A stretch of DNA of 14,204 bases, from the NCBI GenBank assembly GCA_023416275.1, contig JAEZIB010000167.1, positions 1-14,204 of the forward strand. The letters are read 5' to 3'. A model generated the notes under the pieces. That model was not told where the DNA came from, did no database searches, and saw only the letters and a program-made list of their open reading frames with translations. Positions 1 through 7,174 of this stretch are shown here, one piece after another. This stretch comes from Bacillota bacterium. GTDB lineage: Bacteria; Bacillota; Clostridia; Acetivibrionales; DSM-1351. How positions within the stretch are numbered: the stretch's first letter is position 1; every line of letters starts with the position of its first letter. Made by a program: the position numbers and the translations under genes.

Positions 1-2
1 TA

Positions 3-1088
3 TCATTGATAAACAGCAATGGAATAGCTGTTGTCGGTTCAAGGAATATAGATGAGAAGGGTGTTAAATTTGCTTACGACTTGGCTAAAAAGGCAGTTGA
101 TGAAAAATTTGCTATATTTTCAGGCGGAGCAAAAGGGATAGATACCACTTCAGAACAATCGGCAATTGAAAATGGAGGTAAGGTGGTTTCTATCTTGGCA
201 GATTCGTTATCTCAGAGGATAAAAAAGAAAGAAATTAGAGAAAAAATTGTTAACAAACAATTGCTACTAATAAGCGCAAACAATCCGGATGCTCCTTTTT
301 CCGCTGGTGGAGCTATGAACAGAAATAAATATATATACTGCCTGTCAAGTGCAGCTTTTGTTGTTGCATCAGACTTTAACAAAGGCGGAACTTGGGCGGG
401 AGCAACAGAGAATATTAAAAATAATTGGGTTAAAACCTTTATATGGAATAATAAATTATATGATGGGAATGTAAAATTAATTGAAAAGGGTGGAATACCA
501 CTTGTTGATTTTACTGATAAGAATTTATCAGATATAATAAATGAAAAAGTTCCTTCAAATGAGCAAATGGATTTGTTTGGAGTGTATGAGAATGATTTGG
601 TTGTTAGAGAGTGTTCGGAAGATTATATTAAAGAAGTTTCAGAGAAAATCACTGATGCAGTTAAAGAAAAAACTACAGATTCAAATACCATTTACGAAGC
701 TGAAACAGAAAGTGTTACAGATGCACTCAACGAAATTGAACCAGAAAAAGATGTAAGAATAATTAATGAAATAGATATAGAAAAAAATACAAGTGTGCTT
801 TATGAAATAGAGTTAGAAAGCTCTACAAACACAGTTAAAGTGAAAACTATTGAAATAGAGGCTCTTGATGGTTCAAAAGAAAAAACACCTACAAATGAAG
901 CATCAAGTGATTTGTTTGAGATAGTTATACCATCAATAATTGAGTTGTTAAAACAACCAATGACGTTAGAAGAAGTTGCAATAAAATTGAATATAAATAA
1001 AAAACAAGCATCTACATGGCTGGAAAGAGCAATATCTCTAGATATGGTAAGTAAAACTAATAAACCTGTTAGGTATTTTTCTAAATAA
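3..1088 (+). CDS. DprA/Smf-like DNA-processing protein (5' end outside window)
   Basis: The frame is open to the left edge. The first possible start is a TTG at 6-8 with no ribosome site in view, so the true start is probably upstream. Counting from that TTG, residues 6-170 form a DprA-type Rossmann fold of the SLOG superfamily. It shows GSR at 11-13, the nucleotide/ssDNA-binding signature SGGAKGID at 39-46, and an FSAGGAMNRN segment at 98-107. Residues about 185-300 are an acidic, low-complexity linker with four 12-residue repeats. Residues about 306-358 look like the winged-helix domain often found at the end of DprA (LEEVAIKLNI, then KKQASTWLERA). Canonical DprA loads RecA onto single-stranded DNA during transformation, but DprA-like proteins also occur in mobile and defence contexts. 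The long repeated linker and the setting next to SOS and defence genes suggest this is not the housekeeping copy. The function is inferred from the fold only. Confidence 0.85.
   Translation, partial: SLINSNGIAVVGSRNIDEKGVKFAYDLAKKAVDEKFAIFSGGAKGIDTTSEQSAIENGGKVVSILADSLSQRIKKKEIREKIVNKQLLLISANNPDAPFSAGGAMNRNKYIYCLSSAAFVVASDFNKGGTWAGATENIKNNWVKTFIWNNKLYDGNVKLIEKGGIPLVDFTDKNLSDIINEKVPSNEQMDLFGVYENDLVVRECSEDYIKEVSEKITDAVKEKTTDSNTIYEAETESVTDALNEIEPEKDVRIINEIDIEKNTSVLYEIELESSTNTVKVKTIEIEALDGSKEKTPTNEASSDLFEIVIPSIIELLKQPMTLEEVAIKLNINKKQASTWLERAISLDMVSKTNKPVRYFSK
693..836 (+). repeat. Four diverged 36-bp (12-residue) tandem repeats in the DprA-like linker
   Basis: Within the linker, residues 230, 242, 254 and 266 (counted from the TTG at 6) each begin a 12-residue unit of the form [Y/N]-E-[A/I]-[E/D]-x-E-[S/K]-x4-hydrophobic. 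The units start YEAETES, NEIEPEK, NEIDIEK and YEIELES. The spacing is exactly 36 bases each time, with no indel. The DNA copies have diverged considerably, so this is an old duplication kept at protein level. A regular acidic spacer or a protein-binding arm is a plausible role. Confidence 0.7.
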
Positions 1089-1277
1089 GAACCAAGGTAA
1101 GATTTGATAGAAGAGGCTGAAAAACTATATTGTACAAGATATCGTATTGTTTTTAAAGTAGAAAGATTAAGAGCCTTTTTACTAAGATATAAGCACGTAT
1201 AACTCAATTTCTATTTTAGAAAATTTGTAGATATATTGCTATATCACTATTTGGTGTTAATATGCTGAAATTGAAAA

Positions 1278-2054
1278 TCAGACTCTTGACTTCTCAATAG
1301 TAATTGAATTGTCATATGGCTTTAGCAGGCTTAAAATATTTGAATTGCAGGATGTTAAGCTATTACTTGTATTGTTGGTACAATCCGGTGTGACTTCATT
1401 CATCCAGCTGCTTGCTTGGATACCGCTTAAAATAACTGGCATTCTGGTATGAATTTGTGACATCTGGCTATTTGCTTCAGTAGTAATTATGACAAAGCTA
1501 GTAAAGGGAATGCCGTTTTTATCGGTAAAGTTATTGTACAGACCTGCGAAGTACATTAATTTACTAGCGGCAGAGCGAATTAAATATTTCTCTTTGTAAT
1601 TTTCAACAGTTTTCCATTCATAAAAGCCACTGGCAGGTATAAGGCATCTGTTATTTTTGAGTAGCTTACGGAATGTGGGTTTTTCTGATAGGGTTTCACA
1701 TCTTGCGTTAATAATTACTCCGCTGTTTTGTTTGTAGTTTGGAAAACCCCACTTGAATAGGTCAGCGGTTTTTTGACCGTCCGAAATACTTGTAATAACG
1801 GGAGCTATATTGGTAGGAAATATTTCACCAGTTTTCATTTTGTAGGGTACATTATTAGTGTTATTGCAAACAGGCTCATCTGGACAAAGGGAAAGCTGAG
1901 TATAAGCAGGGCTTTTTTTAATATAAGCAATGTTGGCTTGCAAAATTGTGTTGTTTTTGACAGGCTCATCCTTGTAACGCTCATTTATATTATTGATAAT
2001 CTCTCGCAGTTCTTCATTTTCTTCTTCAGTGAAAATAGCATAGCGTCCGCACAT
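1278..2054 (-). CDS. SRAP-family abasic-site processing protein (YedK/HMCES type)
   Basis: The 258-residue product forms a covalent thiazolidine link between its N-terminal cysteine and abasic sites in single-stranded DNA, shielding them from cleavage at replication forks. The sequence begins Met-Cys-Gly-Arg-Tyr-Ala, so Met removal exposes the catalytic Cys2. The other conserved residues are visible: Asn and Arg in INARCET, Glu in SGFYEWK, and His in QIHTRMPV. The start is set at 2054 and not at the in-frame ATG at 2069. The sequence TGGAGGA overlaps that upstream ATG and is a ribosome site about 7 bases before ATG 2054, and only 2054 places Cys at position 2. The gene lies on the same strand as, and downstream of, dinB and the small gene at 2246-2479. 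All three would act on replication across damaged DNA. Its own region shows no LexA box, so SOS control could reach it only by read-through. Length is near the family norm. Confidence 0.93.
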   Translation of the reverse strand: MCGRYAIFTEEENEELREIINNINERYKDEPVKNNTILQANIAYIKKSPAYTQLSLCPDEPVCNNTNNVPYKMKTGEIFPTNIAPVITSISDGQKTADLFKWGFPNYKQNSGVIINARCETLSEKPTFRKLLKNNRCLIPASGFYEWKTVENYKEKYLIRSAASKLMYFAGLYNNFTDKNGIPFTSFVIITTEANSQMSQIHTRMPVILSGIQASSWMNEVTPDCTNNTSNSLTSCNSNILSLLKPYDNSITIEKSRV

Positions 2055-2208
2055 TGAGTATTCCTCCATATCAAATAAAAGCTTAACTCTAAAAACAATT
2101 TACTGCTTTTTTTGCCAACTAATTCATTTAATTATTTCTAATCCAACTTTCCATTGATAAGTCTCCCACACTACAATTTTAACTGCGAAAGTTGAAATAC
2201 TTATAATT

Positions 2209-2236
2209 AGAATATCATATCAGTTTATAAAGTCAA
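2209..2236 (-). promoter_or_regulatory. Weak candidate promoter for the SRAP gene
   Basis: On the minus strand TTGACT (2231-2236) is followed after 16 bases by TATTCT (2209-2214), a 5/6 and 4/6 match to the sigma-A boxes. It overlaps the 3' end of the small upstream gene and would leave a leader of about 145 bases. In DNA this AT-rich such matches occur by chance, so this is tentative. Confidence 0.28.
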
Positions 2237-2245
2237 TGAAAGAAC

Positions 2246-2479
2246 CTATTTGCCCTCCATAAACCATCGACCCTCCTCAAAAAAAAGAAATATATCCTTT
2301 CCCATAACCCTGCATCTATAACGAATACCATGACCGCCTGCCTTAAGACTTGCAGATGGCTTGTGTTCATAAACTTTGTCAATATCGTAATGCCTGCCAT
2401 CATCCCAAATAAAGGACTTGGGAGTAAGCTCTCCATCTGATGAAAAAACAGCATTTACTTGAATATAAACTTTTCTCAT
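2246..2479 (-). CDS. Small conserved protein of a dinB-associated family (77 aa)
   Basis: The product reads as one compact beta-rich domain with no membrane segment: MRKVYIQVN, PKSFIWDDGRHYDIDKV, SLKAGGHGIRYRCRV, then FFEEGRWFMEGK at the C-terminus. From memory this pattern (a WxDGRxYxIDxV segment, SLKAGG, IRY, FFExGRWF) recurs in small Firmicute proteins encoded beside dinB; I cannot give a family accession. Its biochemical function is unknown to me. ATG 2479 is preferred over ATG 2485 because the AGGAT ribosome-like site lies about 7 bases before 2479 and only one base before 2485. Lying between dinB and the SRAP gene on the same strand suggests a role in lesion bypass, which is inference. 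Confidence 0.8.
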   Translation of the reverse strand: MRKVYIQVNAVFSSDGELTPKSFIWDDGRHYDIDKVYEHKPSASLKAGGHGIRYRCRVMGKDIFLFFEEGRWFMEGK

Positions 2480-2856
2480 AATCATATCCTAGCCTGAATT
2501 TGAGAATTAAATTCATCAAAGCTCAGACATAGAACCTAGCCCTCCTTTATTTGAGATATCAAATGCCATGCTACAAACTTTTTTTTATCAAATATGCAAC
2601 TACAAAAAGGTTGCGTATCTCTCACGATAGTTTAACTATTTTTGTGTCGGCATAGAGGTTAGCTCTAAACTAAAACTATCGGGGAATATAGTAGTATTAT
2701 TGTATTTTCAGCCTTAGTAAATAGCTTTTGTAATAATAAAACAAATGCAATATGCATTAAACAATATAATCCTGCAATATCTACCTCAGTCTAAATAATA
2801 TAATTGAATTACAATGCGGATTAATTGCATATTTTACGAAAGCAAAGCCCATCTGT
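2480..2856 (-). other. 377-base gene-free spacer with nested inverted repeats (candidate structured leader)
   Basis: No plausible protein gene is seen here. Reading towards the small gene on the minus strand, there are several dyads: AATGCA/TGCATT at 2744-2749/2753-2758, a 9-bp perfect pair at 2673-2681/2625-2633, a 6-bp pair TATCTC/GAGATA at 2616-2621/2553-2558, and inside it GCAAC/GTTGC at 2596-2600/2610-2614. Directly after these comes a very good ribosome site (AAAGGAGGG, 2540-2548) serving only ATG-TCT-GAG-CTT-TGA at 2530-2516. The order of helices, ribosome site and mini-ORF ahead of a gene resembles a regulatory 5' leader. I recognise no known riboswitch class. Confidence 0.35.
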
Positions 2857-4098
2857 CTACCTAAAAAATGAAACAGGATGTATAACATTGTCTTCAATAG
2901 GATTGGCATTAAGCGCTTTATCCTTAAGAAAAAGTGCTCTTTGAATAGCATAATGTCCAAAGCGTTTTCTTAATTCATCAATACTCTGTTCCAAGGCCTC
3001 TTGCTTGAACCTTCTGTTTTGGTCTTCAAAAAGGCAGAGCTGAGTATAGGTGTCAGATGTAACAAGGTCTGTAGTCCTTATACCCAGTGAGCGTATAGGT
3101 TTATGCCAGCTCCAGTTTTTCCTGAATATATCAAAAGCCTTAGTGGCTATTTCACCGGAAATACAACTGGGGTTCTGGAGCTTTGCTTGTCTTTCCACAG
3201 AACCAAGCTCATTGTCTCTTATATACACCTGTACGGTTTTTCCCATAAAATTGTGTTTTCTCAAACGCTCTGCAACACTTTCAGCCAGAACATAAAAAGT
3301 GAGCTTCACATCATCATTATTAACTAGATCTCTTGCTGTAGTCATGCTATTTCCAATACCCTTAATTGTATTTTGAAAATCAACGACTGTAACCTCAGAT
3401 TCATCCATGCCATTTGAAAAGGCCCAGAGGGTATCACCCCATTTGCCCAGCAGACTTCTCAAAAATGTGGGTGATAAAGCAGCAAGGTCACCAATTGTCA
3501 TAATACCGATATTGTTCAGTTTCTTTTTAGTAGATCGCCCAACATATAAAAGTTCACCTACAGGAAGCTTCCAAACCAGCTCTCTGTAATTTTCTTTTGA
3601 AATAACAGTAACGGCATCAGGCTTTTTTAAGTCACTGCCTAGCTTGGCAAAAATTTTATTGAAGCTTACGCCAATAGAAGCGGTAACTCCAAGCTCATCC
3701 TTAATGGTTTCCTTGATTTCGTTTGCAATTTTCTCACCTGAACCGTATAGTTTGGTGCTTTCAGAAACATCTATCCAACATTCGTCAATCCCAAAAGCCT
3801 CTATATGGCTGGTATATCTGGAGTAAATATCACGAGCTTCTTTGGAGAATCGCAGATACAAAGAGTAGTTGGGATTTACAACCACTAAATTTGGACATTT
3901 CTGCTTTGCCTGCCAAATAGCTTCACCGGTAGTAATTTTATATTTTTTAGCAATATAATTCTTTGCAAGTACTATTCCATGCCGTAAATCCTGACTACCG
4001 CAAACAGCTACTGGACAGTCTCTGATTGACGGATTGTATAAACATTCAACTGAGGCATAAAAGTTATTGAGATCACAATGTAATATAGTCCTTTCCAT
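2857..4098 (-). CDS. dinB: DNA polymerase IV, Y-family translesion polymerase
   Basis: The 413-residue product is a low-fidelity polymerase that extends primers past damaged bases. The start at 4098 is chosen because AGGAG lies 7 bases upstream and the protein then begins MERTILHCDLNNFYASVE, as in the family; an in-frame ATG at 4122 lies inside a LexA box. Asp9 and Asp105-Glu106 (FGIDECWIDVSE) are the metal-binding catalytic residues. Tyr14 occupies the steric-gate position that excludes ribonucleotides. The helix-hairpin-helix region (VGRSTKKKLNNIGIMTIGDLAAL) and little-finger domain follow. QLCLF at about 353-357 is a clear beta-clamp-binding motif. Two perfect LexA boxes cover the promoter, so expression is expected to be SOS-induced. 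The gene heads a same-strand group with the small protein and the SRAP gene. Confidence 0.97.
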   Translation of the reverse strand: MERTILHCDLNNFYASVECLYNPSIRDCPVAVCGSQDLRHGIVLAKNYIAKKYKITTGEAIWQAKQKCPNLVVVNPNYSLYLRFSKEARDIYSRYTSHIEAFGIDECWIDVSESTKLYGSGEKIANEIKETIKDELGVTASIGVSFNKIFAKLGSDLKKPDAVTVISKENYRELVWKLPVGELLYVGRSTKKKLNNIGIMTIGDLAALSPTFLRSLLGKWGDTLWAFSNGMDESEVTVVDFQNTIKGIGNSMTTARDLVNNDDVKLTFYVLAESVAERLRKHNFMGKTVQVYIRDNELGSVERQAKLQNPSCISGEIATKAFDIFRKNWSWHKPIRSLGIRTTDLVTSDTYTQLCLFEDQNRRFKQEALEQSIDELRKRFGHYAIQRALFLKDKALNANPIEDNVIHPVSFFR

Positions 4099-4115
4099 AA
4101 AACCACTCCTAAACA

Positions 4116-4129
4116 AGAACAAATGTTCG
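4116..4129 (-). promoter_or_regulatory. LexA (SOS) box 1 of dinB
   Basis: CGAACATTTGTTCT on the minus strand has perfect GAAC-N4-GTTC half-sites as in Bacillus/Clostridium LexA (DinR) operators. It lies just downstream of the -10 element, around the expected transcription start and before the ribosome site. Confidence 0.9.
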
Positions 4130-4136
4130 TGAATTA

Positions 4137-4166
4137 ATTATACAACTAGAACATGTGTTCTGTAAA
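4137..4166 (-). promoter_or_regulatory. dinB promoter
   Basis: On the minus strand TTTACA (4161-4166) and a perfect TATAAT (4137-4142) are separated by 18 bases. LexA box 2 fills most of the spacer, so repressor and RNA polymerase would compete for the same DNA. Confidence 0.85.
4148..4161 (-). promoter_or_regulatory. LexA (SOS) box 2 of dinB
   Basis: AGAACACATGTTCT on the minus strand has perfect GAAC-N4-GTTC half-sites. Its centre is 32 bases from that of box 1, about three helical turns, so two LexA dimers could sit on the same DNA face and repress tightly. Confidence 0.9.
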
Positions 4167-4458
4167 GAGGAATAAAATGGAGGGGGAGGGGTGAAAAATG
4201 CACTTTAATGAAAAAGTAAACCTGTTTGTATGAGTAAATTCCATATTAATAGAGGAGGAAATGCTTAAATAATGTATGCTATTGACAATAAATAGGAATT
4301 TGGGTGATTGGGTATTGTAAGGAAAGTAATAAAATACATAATATTTAAATTTAATAGAAAATAATTACAAAATGTGAGGGATTATGGTAAAATGGGGGAG
4401 TGGTTGTATTAACAAAATTTTATCAATAAGCAAAGTAATTTTTAAGGAGGTAACAAAG

Positions 4459-4716
4459 TTGGCAAAAGGAGACAAATACATTGGATTGAAAAGGTATCTT
4501 GAGAACTTAGGAGCCCCTATGGTTATATTGTCATTTAAGGATATCGAAAATATTATAAAAAACACATTACCAAATTCTGCTTATGTTCATGCTGAGACAT
4601 GGTGGTCAAATAATTATGATCATTCACAAGCAAAAGCGTGGATATATGCAGGGTATGAAACCGATTATGTAACAGATACATATAAAGAAGAAAAAATTAC
4701 TTTTGTAAAACGCTAA
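4459..4716 (+). CDS. Small DUF7662-like protein (85 aa)
   Basis: A textbook ribosome site, AAGGAGG (4444-4450), lies 8 bases before a TTG at 4459. That is a better start than the upstream in-frame ATG at 4384, which has no good site. The product matches my memory of the DUF7662 pattern: GDKYIGLKRYL near the N-terminus, then SFKDIENIIKNTLPNSA, then the hallmark WWSNNYDHSQAKAWIYAGYETDYV, ending in an ITFVKR strand. The molecular function is unknown. Members I recall often sit near restriction or other defence genes. Here it lies 153 bases upstream of a three-gene ABC-3C system on the same strand, with a separate candidate promoter between them. It could be an accessory or regulator of that system or an independent gene. 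Confidence 0.82.
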   Translation: MAKGDKYIGLKRYLENLGAPMVILSFKDIENIIKNTLPNSAYVHAETWWSNNYDHSQAKAWIYAGYETDYVTDTYKEEKITFVKR

Positions 4717-4799
4717 ATATTTAAAAAGAAATTAGGATAGGTAACAGACAGTAATTATTGAGAAAAGAGGGTTTATTGAGGGAGTGGTGTAGGGTAGTC

Positions 4800-4826
4800 T
4801 TTACATTGCTTAGTCTTGATTATAAT
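4800..4826 (+). promoter_or_regulatory. Candidate promoter of the ABC-3C operon
   Basis: TTTACA (4800-4805) and a perfect TATAAT (4821-4826) are 15 bases apart, shorter than the ideal 17. The -10 box is strong enough to be functional. It would start transcripts about 37 bases before the effector ATG, leaving a short leader with a GGGGTGA ribosome site (4857-4863). Confidence 0.45.
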
Positions 4827-4869
4827 AGGGTTATGGATAATGTGTTTAAAAATCAAGGGGTGAAATTTA

Positions 4870-6414
4870 ATGATTTATAGTGCAATACCTTCATGGTATG
4901 GGTACAGATATCAAGGGCAACTGGCAATTTATTATGCAATTAGAAGTATTGAAGAGATATTAGAAAAAATCAACGAAAGTGATGATGAACGAAAAGAATC
5001 TATTCTAAAGCAAAAACTAGAAAAGTATGCTATTGAGATAGAACATATGGAAGACTTTGCAATCCGTTATTGTGAGGATGATGCTAATTTAAAATATATT
5101 TCATTTCATCAAGTAAAAGCTAGCGATAGTGAAAGTAAGATTGGCAAAGATGCAATTTATGGTGTGATTGAAAATATGATTGAGGCTGATAGGAATGGAT
5201 TAACAAAAGATACTATTGGATATATTCATGTTTCTGATAAGAGTTACGATTTAGCAGATTATGACTTTAAAAAAATATATGATGAGCAACGTGACAAACA
5301 GTTGAAGGAGCTACAAAAAATAATATCAATACAAAATGATTGGGAAGATTTGTTTAAATGTATTAGTGGGCAAGGTCAAAAATATTCTGTAAAAAAAAGA
5401 ATACATCAAAAGTTAAGTGAATCTAAAATTGAAAAAGAAGAAAAAAATCGAGAAAAGATAAAGGAGACATTATCAGAAATTCAGAAAGAAGTACAAAATA
5501 CTGTTTTTCCGAGTGCTGGTGTAAATATTCAGATATATTCAAAGATATATTTTAATAAGATAATCGACATTGAGAATGAAATTATAAACACAATTGCAGC
5601 AATTCATAGTCAATTCAAAAAATATGATAAGTTTATGGGGATCAAGTCTATTAAAAGTAAAATTTTACCGCAACTAATTCAGAAATTGACTGAATTCATT
5701 GATGTAATGAAAAAAGAGCCTAACTCGAATCCTTTTATTAAATTTATAGATATTTATGGGTTTATTATAACCCCATCAGAAGAGGTGGATTTGAACTATG
5801 AAGCTTATAGATTTAGAGTGAATATAGCAAATAGTTTTCCTATGTATACAAAAGAAAACTGTGGTCAAGAAATATATGACTGCACAAGTTGTAAAGATTG
5901 TAAGAACTGTAATCTAGCCTGCTTTATGGAAAAGTTTAAAGAACTTAGTGTTGTTCAAGTTAGTAGATTGTTGAAAAATATTGCTGTCGCAAGAGATGTT
6001 TCTTCATTAGGACATCAGATTCCAGCTGATGTAGAGATTCATGAAACTATATTTGACTATCTAAGGAAGGTGGATAAATTCAAGTTAGAAAAGAATACTA
6101 GAGTATCTGCCTATAAAGATAAGAAGAATTATTGGTGTACATGTGAAAGAAGAATAACCAGTGAAAAATTAAAAGCATATAAGAGCAATATTGTAGAAGT
6201 TCTGTTCGAAGCAGATTTTCTTATAGCGGATAGACCTTCTGAGCAGTTAGAGATTAAAGGTATTATAGATGGTTTTTATAATGATGAAACGACAGATTTT
6301 AACCCAGAAATTCAGGAGAAATTAAGAGAATATAGAGTTAAAATTCTGAACACTAAAACTAATATTCAAGCAATAACTATTGAAAATGCTAAAGAGGTGT
6401 TATGTGATGATTAA
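4870..6414 (+). CDS. ABC-3C/Lamassu-type effector with N-terminal Cap4-like nuclease (LmuA-like)
   Basis: The 514-residue product starts with GYRYQGQLAIYYAI (11-24), the glycine/YQG opening typical of DUF4297/Cap4-type nucleases. EHMEDFAI (58-65, Asp62) and FHQVKA (79-84, Gln81-Val-Lys83) supply the D...QxK variant of the PD-(D/E)xK metal site. Residues about 135-290 are charged and helical. Residues 331-351 hold six cysteines (331, 338, 341, 344, 347, 351), and WCTC follows at 422-425; a metal-binding or redox module is likely. The remaining C-terminal part is probably the ABC-3C-specific domain that docks to the partner proteins. It is first in an operon with a middle component (8-base overlap) and an SMC-like ATPase. 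In Lamassu systems the equivalent protein is a DNA-cutting effector held inactive by the ATPase complex. The family assignment rests on motifs and gene order. Activity is inferred. Confidence 0.82.
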   Translation: MIYSAIPSWYGYRYQGQLAIYYAIRSIEEILEKINESDDERKESILKQKLEKYAIEIEHMEDFAIRYCEDDANLKYISFHQVKASDSESKIGKDAIYGVIENMIEADRNGLTKDTIGYIHVSDKSYDLADYDFKKIYDEQRDKQLKELQKIISIQNDWEDLFKCISGQGQKYSVKKRIHQKLSESKIEKEEKNREKIKETLSEIQKEVQNTVFPSAGVNIQIYSKIYFNKIIDIENEIINTIAAIHSQFKKYDKFMGIKSIKSKILPQLIQKLTEFIDVMKKEPNSNPFIKFIDIYGFIITPSEEVDLNYEAYRFRVNIANSFPMYTKENCGQEIYDCTSCKDCKNCNLACFMEKFKELSVVQVSRLLKNIAVARDVSSLGHQIPADVEIHETIFDYLRKVDKFKLEKNTRVSAYKDKKNYWCTCERRITSEKLKAYKSNIVEVLFEADFLIADRPSEQLEIKGIIDGFYNDETTDFNPEIQEKLREYRVKILNTKTNIQAITIENAKEVLCDD

Positions 6415-7174
6415 TATTATCAAAATTATTTTAGAAGAAAATCAATACCAGTTAATAAAAAAAGAAGATTGTAAATTTTATTTTTTTAAAAACAATTCTG
6501 AAAATAAAGAGGATTATTATTTAATATATGATTTGGGTAGTTATGTAAGCATTGATGAACTTAACGAGAAAATAAAACAATCTGAAACTGTTTTCGAAGA
6601 TATGAGAGACTATAGTGGAAGCGTTGAAAAGAATACAACTGCACTTTATTTATTAAAAACAAGTAAAAAAATAGATACAGCGGAACCCTTATGGCATAAA
6701 ATTTGTGAAATTGAGGAAATAGTAACCTATATGAAACGTAATGTCCTCTGCTATACAGAGAACGAACAAATTGAAGTGAATAAGATTGAAGGCTGCTTTA
6801 GTAATGAAATAACTTCATATTTAAATAAGACAGACAATTTTACTTCATTTAAGAAAGATGGAGATTTAAGATATGAAATTTTATCTAAAATATTTATTAA
6901 AATGCATTGTATGAAATACATTTTTGATCCAAATAATTTTCCAGACATAGATAAAGAGATTAGGAATTATATAATGGATAAAAAGTTAAGCAATAATCTT
7001 GAATTTTTATATAAAAACCTTGATGAAGTTATAGAAAAAAAGGAGAGCGAGGATAAAATCATTGATGATTACATTCAAAATCTTCTACAAGATAGTGTTG
7101 AAATGAAAGCGATTGACGATTCGGTTATTACAGAAATAAACGAAAGATTGCAAAGGCAGGTGCAAAATGGATAA
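6407..7174 (+). CDS. ABC-3C middle component (LmuC-like)
   Basis: The 255-residue product has no catalytic motif. It looks soluble and mixed alpha/beta: CKFYFFKNNSENKEDYYLIYDLG near the N-terminus, then WHKICEIEEIVTYMKRNVLCYTE at about 95-118, a segment that recalls the EIEE...YxKRNVLxYT stretch of ABC-3C middle components. The C-terminal 60 residues are strongly helical and charged. The start is taken at ATG 6407, overlapping the end of the effector gene (ATGATTAA). GTG 6404 or TTG 6380 in the same frame cannot be excluded, since GAGG at 6394-6397 could serve 6404 or 6407. It overlaps the next gene by ATGGATAA. Such tight overlaps indicate translational coupling and a fixed-ratio complex. 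In Lamassu this subunit bridges ATPase and effector; here that role is inferred from position. Confidence 0.8.
   Translation: MINIIKIILEENQYQLIKKEDCKFYFFKNNSENKEDYYLIYDLGSYVSIDELNEKIKQSETVFEDMRDYSGSVEKNTTALYLLKTSKKIDTAEPLWHKICEIEEIVTYMKRNVLCYTENEQIEVNKIEGCFSNEITSYLNKTDNFTSFKKDGDLRYEILSKIFIKMHCMKYIFDPNNFPDIDKEIRNYIMDKKLSNNLEFLYKNLDEVIEKKESEDKIIDDYIQNLLQDSVEMKAIDDSVITEINERLQRQVQNG

Noticed and set aside
541..756. Lysine/leucine-rich 71-residue frame inside the DprA-like gene, and similar opposite-strand frames in dinB and the GyrI-like gene
   Set aside because: They lie wholly inside genes with clear family motifs in another frame and show no motif or ribosome site.
1104..1202. 32-codon TTG-started ORF after the DprA-like gene (residues LIEEAEKLYCTRYRIVFKV...)
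   Set aside because: No recognised family, a weak AAGGTAA-like site close to the TTG, and it is short; it could be a remnant but nothing supports translation.
2233..2454. Alternative 73-residue minus-strand frame overlapping the small dinB-linked gene
   Set aside because: The other frame carries the conserved-looking protein (SLKAGG, FFEEGRWF); this one is its shadow.
4166..4458. Purine-rich stretch with good ribosome-like sites before tiny ORFs (11 codons at about 4198, 3 codons at about 4261)
   Set aside because: The ORFs are too short and have no recognisable product; the sites look like chance in a G-rich patch or decayed genes. A TTGACA at 4285 lacks a -10 box at proper spacing.
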